64,000 nucleotides of DNA from positions 10,934,834-10,998,833 of the forward strand of contig OX578277.1 of NCBI GenBank assembly GCA_951217055.1. Direction: 5' to 3'. Origin of the DNA: Gerris lacustris. Its lineage: Eukaryota > Arthropoda > Insecta > Hemiptera > Gerridae. Position numbers and translations under genes: made by a program. The number at the start of each line of letters is the position of its first letter. Within the stretch, counting starts at the first letter, position 1. Positions 1-10,600 of the stretch are shown piece by piece. Under the pieces are notes generated by a model. It did no database searches. It had not been told where the DNA came from and saw only the letters and a program-made list of their open reading frames with translations.

Positions 1-1070
1 AGACAAGAGACAGGGTCAGCTGCTACAACCAACCACCCTATAAAGATGGTAACACATCTGGTGAAACCGCAGGCTTCAATCTGGGTTGTGCTATGATGAG
101 GAGAACAGTAAGTAAGAAGTGACACAAAGCTTGAAAAAGGAAAATAATAAATGGGTTTAAATCCACATTATTTTTAAATTTAAGAAAAGAAATCACTTTT
201 TTATTATTATTATAATTTAAAACATACAATAAATACAAATTTGACATTTCATATTTAATTTTTTTAATTATACTTTATTTTTGTAAATTATATTTCTTTT
301 TAATTTCTATTTCGATTTAGTCTAAATATTTAATAATTAATATATTACTTCGTCAATATAGTTTCATTTAGTTTTAATTAATAAATATTAAACATGACAT
401 CAAAAAATATTAAGCTATTTTTAGTTTTTTTTTTTTAATATAATTAATAAATTTATTAATTATAATATTGCAACACTGACAGACTAATCATTTTTGGGGT
501 TTTTTAATGTTTTGATGTGCTTTATAAGGTTTTTAATTCTTTATTATATTACTTTTTACTGCTGGAAGCATTTTAGCATTTCTGTAAATTAAACATTTCA
601 CCTAAAAATAGCTGTAATTATTACATTTTCTTAAGTAGCATATCTCAAACTGTTCCTTTAGTTAACAAAAAAGTTGCATGGGGCCACTTGTTGGCAGGCT
701 TTAGTCCAGTACAGTTAACATAAAAAATATCTTTGTTAAATATATCCAAGTAAGAGGTGGTTAAGAGATGATCTGGTTATACAAATAATAACAAGGAAAA
801 TTTGTTGATTTTATAAATTTAAACTTAGTGCTTACTATCAATGTTATATAATAAAAATTAATAATAATAATAAAATTTAAAAAAGGCATAAATCAGACCC
901 ACTTGCGGCTGCGCAATCCACAATATTATTCTGATTTGTCGAAATATGTTTAAGTAATGGAATAAAGAAATTGATTTTATATTATTAATATGTATTTCGA
1001 AAATAAGACTGTATTGTATTATTTATATATTGAATGTTCTGGCAATAAATGGTTATTTATTATTTATTTA
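1..1070. other. AT-rich flank, no gene seen
   Basis: Very AT-rich DNA with short A and T runs. Open frames here are short and lack codon bias, splice context or recognisable motifs. I see no gene, RNA or clear transposon end. Confidence 0.6.
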
Positions 1071-1076
1071 TAAGAG

Positions 1077-1113
1077 GTAGTTGAAGGTATAATGTGCCAA
1101 TTACTAGCCCATG
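1077..1113 (+). repeat. Short dispersed repeat, copy 1
   Basis: This stretch is similar to 8417-8453: both contain a 'GTGAAGGYATAATRGTGCC'-like string followed by 'RCYRGCCCATG'. Two diverged copies 7 kb apart suggest a dispersed repeat fragment. Family and boundaries are not clear. Confidence 0.4.
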
Positions 1114-2918
1114 TTAATAAAATAACTATAGACTGCATTTTGTAGTTGAAGGCGATCCGTAAAAATTCTTTCCCTAGTTATCTGAGGTATGGGTCTATCG
1201 GGATAAACTATAACCTGATGGACCCAAAAGAGTATGCTATGTAAATCCAGTAAAAGCCACTCTAGAGCTGTCAAAAGAGTCATGGCAGGTTTAAATCATT
1301 CTAGCTGCCTAAGGGCTTTTGAAAGGTAGCAGTGGACCAGGTTATAAATGTAAACTAGGTTTGGTTGTGTTTGAAGGTATTTCGAGTGCTCACCTTATAA
1401 ACTTTATTATTTTTTATCATTATAGTTTTCTGAGTAGTAGCAAATAAAAAAATATTTTAACATAATCACTTTTTGATGAAGTAATCAATGATTTTAAAGT
1501 AACTAACCATATTAAAAACTCAGTCGAAGTGGTTGCAACCGCTTCGGTTTAGGTTGGGTTTTCCGGACCGAATATTCAAAACTGACAGTCTTGAATATTC
1601 AAAAAAATTTAAAAGTTATGGTTTGAGGTTTAAGGAAAGAAAGGAAGAATATCCCTATGATATTGGGAAAATAAATAAGTTACAAATATTATATAATTAC
1701 GTTATATATAATATTTATTAATGTAATATTTAACTTTTGCTTGTCTTTGCTGGGTCCAGGGATGGGTTCTTCACTAGTTCTTGCTTCATACTTTTCAGAT
1801 GAACTAATTTTCCTAAGTCTTGTAGTAATTATTGATTTTGTCGTGGAATTCTGAACATGTCATTATAGAATTTGCTTTAGTATTAAGAAACTCTTTTACC
1901 ACATACAGAGGTAATTTTCCTCTTTCAGGCGTTCCAAATAGACCCTATCATTGCTTTTGCTGCGTTTCCCAATCACCTAAGTAAAATCCGGACATTTCTC
2001 AAATCTGGACGCAAAACCGGAAAGATGTTTCAAATCCGGACTGTCCGGACGAAATCCAGACGTATGGTAACCCTACCTATGGATATCCTATGGACTAAGT
2101 TTCGACTACTTACTTGGTGCCTTCCAGTTTACTCTATCCATAGTCTACTATAACACACTTTTCAAGGAAGGATTCAGCGGTAATGTTACATCAATAAAAT
2201 TGCAATAACTGTTTTTGTCTTGTTATAAGAATTATTATAATAAAAGTGTACTAGAGGCCAACATCTTACTCACTACAAACAATAGGCTAGTTCACCCTAT
2301 ATAATACATTTCAATTATTTATGTGCGAGGTCAAAATATCTCAAACATTTTGATTCCTTTTAGATGAAATCACTTAAACATTGAAATCTGCAAGAAAACA
2401 CATTTTAAAATGAAATACAGTTTAAATTAAATGGTGATCAATGTTCAGTTTATACATAAATTAATAATATTATCATCAAATATGAAAGAAGAAGAAGAGT
2501 TTAAATTAATTAAATAATATCAGTTAATAAAATTAAAATTGGATTAACTTTAACATTAATAAAAGCGTTATAAAAAACGACACTTAATATGCTTCCAACA
2601 GTAGAATAAATAAGACGAATATATAAATTATTATCAATACTCACACATAAAACTTAAAACTGCTACCACACATTAAAACATACATCTAATATCTAAAAGT
2701 GGCAAAGAAGTTAGTTTCAATAAAAATCTTAAATATAATATTATATAAAAAAATTTAAAAAATAAATTAAAAATAATCTTATATCTCGTGCTAATTTATT
2801 TAAATATATTCAGATCTATAAAATTTAAATCACCGTAAATACATAGTGCATAAAATTCAGTGTAAATAATTTATCAGTTTTATTGTTCTGAAACTCCTCA
2901 ACTCTCCGAGCCATATTT
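1114..2918. other. Non-coding flank with a possible DNA-transposon end
   Basis: No gene seen. At about 1985-2072 the DNA repeats 'TCCGGAC'/'GTCCGGA' motifs and runs into 'CGTATGGTAACCCTA', which on the minus strand reads like the start of a terminal inverted repeat (TAGGGTTACCATACG). No partner end or target duplication was found, so this is only a suggestion. Confidence 0.3.
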
Positions 2919-3275
2919 AAACCTCTGTCTCAACTCCTACACTGACTGTTTCTCTTTCACACTTGATCTCTTTTCACCGGTACTGAAGATGACTATTTGT
3001 AGTTGAAAGTTAGCTTTGTACAATAAACTTACTAAAGACAGGAGATTTAAACCTCTGTCTCAACTCCTACACTGACTGTTTCTCTTTCACACTTGATCTC
3101 TTCTCACCGGTACTGAAGATGACTATTTGTAGTTGAAAGTTAGCTTTGTACAATAAACTTACTAAAGACAGGAGATTTAAACCTCTGTCTCAACTCCTAC
3201 ACTGACTGTTTCTCTTTCACACTTGATCTCTTCTCACCGGTACTGAAGATTACAACTTAGCTTTGTAAACCGAAT
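2919..3275. repeat. 130-bp tandem repeat, about 2.7 copies
   Basis: Copies start at about 2919, 3049 and 3179, an exact 130-bp period with few differences. Each full unit has CTGAAGA, 15 bases, then GAAA, and ends near CAATAAAC. The third copy is cut short at about 3250-3275. The first six bases of the core plus the GAAA fit a hammerhead-like pattern (see findings), but pairing around it is weak. It lies downstream of the GOLIM4-like gene, beyond any likely 3' UTR. Confidence 0.9.
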
Positions 3276-3352
3276 AAATATTCACTCTTTGCTTCGATTA
3301 AGTTCTTGAAGAAGATTATTCACTATGAGTAGAACAACTAACTTAGTTATAA
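3262..3352. repeat. Diverged monomer of the 69-bp satellite
   Basis: This segment holds 'ATTCACTATGAGTA' followed shortly by 'ACAACTAACTTAGTT', the two strings that define the 69-bp satellite at 39.2-41.25 kb. It abuts the 130-bp tandem array. A single rearranged copy 36 kb from the main array suggests dispersal of satellite units. Confidence 0.65.
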
Positions 3353-3883
3353 AAGATTTAGAAGTTATTAGACTTATTAGAAGTTATTATAAAGTTAAAA
3401 CAATCATCTCTATCTTTTTTTTCTATTCATAGCATTTATAAATATAAAAAACATTAACATTTCTATCTTCTTTTTTAAAAAAAAAAAAAAAAATCATTTC
3501 TGCTTTTATATAATTATTATAAATTTATAATAATAATAACAATATCTCTTTAAAAAATAATCATTCCATTTGCATTTATATCAAACAATCAAATTATTTT
3601 TTAAAAACCAAAAAAAACAAAAACATTAATGAGCTTTTATTTTATGTTTAAAATAAATTTATTTTTTTAATGATTAATTTCTCTAAATAGAACTAATTAT
3701 AAATATAAAGGGTATACAGTAAAACTATGCTGCTCATTAACCTCTGATAAGCTTAGAGGCAGTTAAAACAAACTCTTAAACTTCATTTACTTTAAATAAT
3801 ACATATAAAGATTAAAAATATACTGTGTACATAACCAGAGTTTGCAGTACATATTGAATAGAAGTAGGTGATTTTCAATGGGC

Positions 3884-3976
3884 TTCAGGATATTTAAATA
3901 TCAGGATAATACGATATCAGGATATTTAGATATCAGGATATTTAAATATCAGGATAATCAGATATCAGGATAATTG
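3884..3976. repeat. Short tandem repeat of ATATCAGGATA
   Basis: Six or so imperfect repeats of 'ATATCAGGATA' with internal GATATC and TTTAAATATC dyads. It lies in AT-rich DNA (3353-4095) that otherwise shows nothing I can name. Confidence 0.8.
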
Positions 3977-4095
3977 CAAGTTTAACTGTTTTTTTTTTGT
4001 GATGCTATTAATTTAAAGACATTATAATTTGATAAAATACTTCTAAGCAATACATAAACTTAAGGGAGATGAAAACAGGTTCATTTTTAAAAAAA

Positions 4096-4174
4096 TGTAG
4101 GCTGCACAAAAATCTCAGTTAAAAAGAAATTTCACTGAATAAAAAAGGGTTATAACTGAGTTTTCTCAATCATT

Positions 4175-4210
<36 letters not shown>

Positions 4211-4365
4211 TTTTTTTTTTTTTTTTTTTCATATCTTGAGCTTGCCTTAAAAATGAAATGTGCGCTGTACAAAAATCTCAGTTAAAAGAAATTTCACTGA
4301 ATATAAAAAAGTTATAACTGAGTTTTCTCAATCATTTTTTTTCCTCCGTATCTTGAGCTTGCCTT
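4096..4365. repeat. Direct duplication around an (ATT)n tract
   Basis: Two copies of a roughly 100-bp sequence containing 'AAATCTCAGTTAAA', 'TTTCACTGAATA' and 'TTATAACTGAGTTTTCTC' stand in direct order. An (ATT)n and poly-T tract separates them (about 4170-4230). Each copy can fold through CTCAGTTA/TAACTGAG. No coding potential. Confidence 0.75.
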
Positions 4366-4573
4366 AATAACAAAATTTAAAAAAAAAAGTTATATTTAAA
4401 ATTTAAAAAAAAAAAAAAAAAAAAAACATTAATAAACTAACATTAAATCCTAATGAGATAATTATTTTTTATTATTCATAATATATAAGTATATTTTATT
4501 TTTATTTTTTTTTTATCACTATTTCATTTTTTTGTAACTATATAAGACTTTTCTTTTTCTTCTTCTTTTTTAT

Positions 4574-4597
4574 TTTATTTCTGATGTAGGATTTATT
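4574..4597 (-). promoter_or_regulatory. Candidate polyadenylation signals for GOLIM4-like gene
   Basis: On the minus strand AATAAA occurs at 4592-4597 and again at 4574-4579, 39 and 57 bases beyond the stop codon. AT-rich DNA makes chance hits common, so a longer 3' UTR using a farther signal remains possible. Confidence 0.3.
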
Positions 4598-4635
4598 TAT
4601 TTTTTTTAAAAAAAGTAGTATATTGAAAAAATAAA

Positions 4636-4683
4636 TTATTTTGGATTAACCATAACACCACCACCTCCATCAGGCAAATCCAT
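4636..4683 (-). CDS. GOLIM4: GOLIM4-like exon 10 (terminal coding)
   Basis: Acceptor is TTTTATGTTTCAG, entered in phase 0. It encodes MDLPDGGGGVMVNPK and a TAA stop at 4636-4638. The exon is too short to be found by length alone; support is the acceptor, the phase match with exon 9 and the immediate stop. The intron before it (4684-7949) carries a hAT element. A different last exon cannot be excluded. Confidence 0.7.
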   Translation of the reverse strand: MDLPDGGGGVMVNPK

Positions 4684-7600
4684 CTGAAACATAAAATATC
4701 CGAGTAGATGAAAAAATGGCCAGATCCCCTCCTTCTAACCTTTTACACTAAAGAATATAAAACTATAGGTGGATGTATAGGTATATTTATTATTTATTTT
4801 ATAGTGTAAAAGGAGTGATAGAGATTGTTATCATTGTTTAGTTGTTTTATTTTTAAGCTAGCTATTTGTTTAAAAAATTGTTATTATTGTTTGTTTACTT
4901 TTATTTGATTAATTTTATTGTACTAGTATACCACTGTATTTAATCAGAACCAATAAATGAGTTAAATATCTTTTGTAGCATGTTAAGATGGCCAACTCCA
5001 ACCCCGATGCTAAAAGCACTGGGTTTACACAGACATTCTGTATTATAATAAATATGTATGTAATCTGTTAAGTAATGTTATAATCAGAGACGGGATAAAG
5101 TCATAAACGTCATAGTCATATGATTTTGTCATAAAATAGCCATTTTACGCATAAACGTCATAAAATAGGGGTTTCTTGGAATAAACGTCATAAAATCGCC
5201 TTTTTTGCCAAATGTTTAGCAAAAAGGTTTTATTTTTTTGTTAAAGAACATGTTTAAATTGAACATTTGTGGTCCGGTTCTAGGTAAAAGTGCAGTTCGA
5301 ACATAAAACTCTTACACCAGCTTAGTGAAAGGCCTAGGCTCTTAATTCCCTGACCACTTTCGGACTTAACTAATGCGCTTATGCATACCTACAACCAGGG
5401 AGGCACCGACGGTCATCCCTAATTCCAAAATAGGGCTCCTTTTTGGAACAACTCCTCCAATTAGAATCCAGGAAGTTCAAGATAGATTCTCCAGTCAGCC
5501 AATAGTAAACCCATTGGATTGGGCAGTCTCCTGATTGGCTGTTCCATAATTAAAATTTTGTATATATGCATGGTAAGGGTGTAGAATGTTTAATTGCTCA
5601 TTTGATGACAAGTAACACGAATAAGAAACTCGTGTTACTTTTTTTTTATTAATTTTACTAGTGTAACTAGCTTCTTAATCTTAATAGATTCTACTCGTGT
5701 CAGAATGCCGAAAACTCCTGCAAACAAATTAGTGCTTAAGCTAAGTGGGTGTCAGAGGAGGTGGACTTTTCTTTGGAAGGTGAAACATTCTTCTGTAAGC
5801 CATGTGATAAACAGGTAAGTTCTACACCTACTTTGTATCTGAAGTCTTCAAGGTCTTAGCTTCATTGGATGCTGGAGAGGCGCCGTCAATTCGCAATGCA
5901 AAAGAAGCCCTAAAGGCTCCAGGACTGGAAGCCCACCTGAACTACAACAGCGACAACTTTGGGACATTTCCTGACTTAATAGAAGGTCTGCAAAAACAGG
6001 ATATGCTATTTCCAAACGGCGTCGAAGAAATCAAGACCCTTTGCGGTACCGATTGGGTTGGAAGAGTGGGGGAAAAGGTGAAAGAAAAGTTCACTGCTGT
6101 TCTCTTAAGGAATCCTGGGTGGGAACACGCCCAGGCCATAGCTGCCCGGTTGAAGGGCGTGCAAAAGCAAAAGCAAATGACGTGTCATGCATGAAATTTG
6201 CTCCCACCTCATCTGCCGACGTCGAAAGGTTTTTTTCCAAGTTTAAAATTCTATACTGACGGACAAAAGAACCAATTTAACGCTGGAGAATATAGAACAA
6301 CACATGATTATTTTTTACAATGTTGAAGCATTCTGCTAATTATTATAATTTATTACATATATTGTAAATATAATTTTGTATCTATGAAATATTGAAATCT
6401 TTTTTGAACTGTTTCCCTCCAAAATAACGAAATGCTTCACATAAAGGCTAAATTTCCACTGAAAATAAACGTCATACTTTTGGCTAAAAGGTCATAAAAC
6501 AACCGATTTTCTAAAATAAACGTCATAAAACAGGATAATAAAAGTCATAAAAGTCATAGAATAAAGGTCATGAAATGGAAAAATAAAAGTCATAAACGTC
6601 CCGTCTCTGGTTATAATAAATGCTTTTTCTTCTTCTTCATCCTTCTATACGTCTTTTTTACAATTTAGTGATTACTCTTACAGCTCAGATTGGCCAACCT
6701 ATGTGTAGGAAAAAATAAAGCCACTAGGCCTGAAGGATACACTTCACCAATGACATTTTTGTTTGCTTGTCAAAATTCAAGCATCTCCTTTTTGTCCGGG
6801 ATATTATTGTCTGGCCTTCCTTTTGCATTAGTTTTCAGAAACCTTAACGTATAATTTCGTGTAAGCTTCAAATGTTTATTTTTAAAATCTTGTTCTTTTT
6901 TCAAAAATTTAACCTTGCTACTTCTATGCCAGCATGGTGCCTTACATCTAAATATAGATTCCAATGCACCTTACATCTAAATAAAGATTTCATATTCCAA
7001 CAATATCCATGGTAAACTGACTAAATTTTACATCCAAACAAGTTGGAATTGGAAGATGGTTGGAGAACGGAAGATTTTTCCTTTGACTTCTTACACCTGA
7101 GCTAGGTAATTATATTTATCCTTGATTGATACGAAATATAAACATTGTATCTCTGTTTAGATGCGTGTAAAGTGATTCTTTACATACTTGTATTCATTGC
7201 GAATGCGCGTCTCATAGTTCTGAAGAATTCCTCTTCTTTACCACCCTAGGGCGGTAAAGAAGAGGAATTCTTCAGCTTTACGCACGATTAGCGAGTTAGT
7301 TTACATTTAACAAAACTAATTTGCTGTTTATTAAAGTAACTGTTTATATCGAGTTTTTAGTGAAAACCAATGAGTGAATCAAGTGACTTTGACGAAAATG
7401 TGGAGAATAATACTCCTCCAGAAATAATTACTTCGGCAAAACATACAACTCAAGAATTAATGCCATCTTTATCAAGAGAGAGATACGAACTTACATACAG
7501 CAAGTTTATTTTTTTCTGTATTTATTATTTAAATCTAACAATCGTAGATAAAGTACGGTACGCAACTTGTGTGAAAACGCCATTTTACAATGCTAGTGTG

Positions 7601-10600
7601 GTTTTACTACCCTCGCTGTCACTCGGGTGCAAACTCCACACTCACATGCAAAATGCTACTTTCCGCACTCGACGCGTAATGTACTATTATATGTCCCTCT
7701 ACAACATGTAATGTCCCTGTTTGTCGAGGTGTAGGGGGCATATTATGTAGGTCCTTTAATAAGCAGAACATGAGAGGATCACTCACTGCATAAGTCCATT
7801 CAATAAGATCTTCAGTGTGTAACATGTCTTACCTCCCTGGGATTTGAACCGACACCAGGCATATCAGAAAATGATCTTGGTGTTTGGCAAAAGATTTATG
7901 ACTACACAATCCACTTAGCTACATCGATCCTAACTACAGGCTTACTTACATTGCTAAATTTAACAAGCTGTGAATCCCTTCTAAGATGAGACTGATGTCC
8001 AAACTCCCCCATTCTCTCCTCCTCCTCATCTGAAAATAAATTTAGAATTGTCTACCATTACAAGAGTTGCTCAGAAGTTAATAGTATCGAGAACTTAATC
8101 ATAACATCAACTGTAGCTTATGAAATCATGTCTTACCATCTTCATCTCCCTGATCGTCCTTATATTCTTTTTCCGGGTAATCTCTACTTCTTGGTGCCTT
8201 GTCATCCTCTCCTCTGATAACACAAGAAGCAAAAAACAGAAATACAATTAAAAATTATAATAATTAAAAAAAAAATTAAAGCTTAAATTCAAATTGATAA
8301 AACTGTAACTTAATGCTTTTACTATTATAAGAACTAAGTAAAATTGGTCAAGTTTTAAGTGGGGAAAATACTTAACATAAGAGACCTTAAAGTCGATTTA
8401 CCCACATCAGTGAGGAAATAGTGAAGGCATAATAGTGCCATGACTGGCCCATGATTCCACCGGCTGCATTTCCCTATTTGCAATTTATATTTACAAGGAG
8501 GAAACCCAGCGCCAAATGCATTTTGTGAAAGAAAAATGGTCACTGAATACTTTATTTCTAAGGCACTATTTTATAACATGGGATGGTTGTGCACTGACTC
8601 AATACGCTTTTTTGTCTTTCATGCCTTTAAAACTTAAAAATCTGCCAGAGGCACAGCAGTGAAAAGATGAAAATATTGGTGTCATTGATAACACTGTTTG
8701 CCTTGACACCGTCACATGCCGGGCGAGTGAAAATAACACCCTTCAAATACCCAGAAGAATATTTTTACCCACGTCGGTGGGATCACGTACCCGGTCACGG
8801 CACTGTGACATACTAGAAGCTAAATACCACGAAAAAGTTTTGCGCCGGGAGGTTACAATCCTAGATAATAGGTTACAATTGAACCTTAACAACAAGAGAA
8901 AGTTATAACTTATAAGTCGTGAACGTTGTATGGGTTTACTGAATAGTATGTTATGCGTTACTTTTTTAGTATTTATTTGTATAATAGTAATTAATAAATA
9001 AATTGTAAAATGTAGTAAATCATTTTTTTCCGTATAAAGGTAACATTTAAGTATTTGTAGGAAGCAAGAAAAGGGAACTACTTGTTCATTTTCCAAGACT
9101 TGGATAGGGAATGAAGAATGGAGTCAATATTAATTCTTTTAATTTGTACAATCTAAACTTGTGATAACAAAAATATTTACAGGTACCTAAAAATAACAGG
9201 AATCAGTCTGGAAAATATTACATTTTTCATAGAACAATTAATTTGAACTCTGCTAGGCTAAGAATACTAAAGAGGCTGGTCTTAGTTTGAAAAAAGTATT
9301 GTGATAGTTTAATTTAGCTGAATTGAATAAGCTTCAATATTCAATAGGAATAGGACTTATAATTTATTACATTTTTTAAAGAAAAATATTACTCATTATA
9401 CCCTGTACCCGGAGTATAAAATTAACGGTGATATATCACATTGATCTTTGAAATCAACAAAACAGCTCACTTAAATTTCATAAAAGCTGCATTATTCCCT
9501 TTATTGTTATAAAAAATAAAAATAAATAAAGGAGAAATAGACTGCCAATTTCGTATTGTTGTAAATTTATTTAATTTTCCACCGTTTCTTACATCAGTCA
9601 AAATTGTTTTGATTTTTTAACATTAATTACAGTACTCTTTTACATTAATGAAATTATTTAGAAATACTGAATTCTGAATACTGAATTCTGGCTAAAGAAA
9701 GTTTTTCTTTTCTTTTTCGAGGAGTCTGTGTTCACACTAACGTTTTTAGTGTTTTTGCATAAAAATTGGTGAAGTACGAGCTCTCTTTCTCACTATTTTC
9801 TTGAAAGGGAGTGAAACAATTTGATCAAAACAATATTTCTTTTTATTAATGAAAGAAAAAATGAAATATGGCACTATAATAGGCACATTAGTAAATTACT
9901 CCAATGAAAATTTGCTAAAGAAGAAGAAACATAACTTAAAACTGATACGGTAAATAAAAACTATTATTATAACCTGTTGTTGAGTTCAACTATAACATGA
10001 CTATAACCTTCCGGCGCAAAATGTTTTCGTTGTTTTTAGCTTCTAGTCTGTGACATTACTAAACCAAAATATTGTGTGATAAGCTCTCCTTTTTGATAAG
10101 CAATAACTTCACAATGTTCACCCACTGAATCTCTTATAAAGTTTAAATTTATTATGAACCTCATTTATCCGTATCCCTGTTCACCACCTTTTTTCACTTA
10201 AAAAACAGACCACACCTGGCCAACTCACCTCACTTTCTTTGCCTCCATGCACTCCACCACCACCCCAAAACCCACATGGTGTGTGAACATGATGGCACTA
10301 CTCATATTATGCACAAAAAAAGTGCCTGGATGAGCCAAGATATTTTTAACTATTGGTTTAATGAAGTTTTAGAGCCCCTAGTTAAAAATAAAAGTGATGA
10401 GTCAATAAAATTGTGTAATCAACATTATCTAAATGCAGAGAAATTGACGAGAATAAAATTTAAAAAAAAATTAATTCAAAGATTTCAATGTAGTGTAATC
10501 TTCTAGTGAGCCAACTTGTGAATGACCCAAGGTCCCCCAGGGTCGAAATATCGCTAAAGGGAGAGTATTATTTTTCCTTTAGACCCAACAGCAATTAAAG

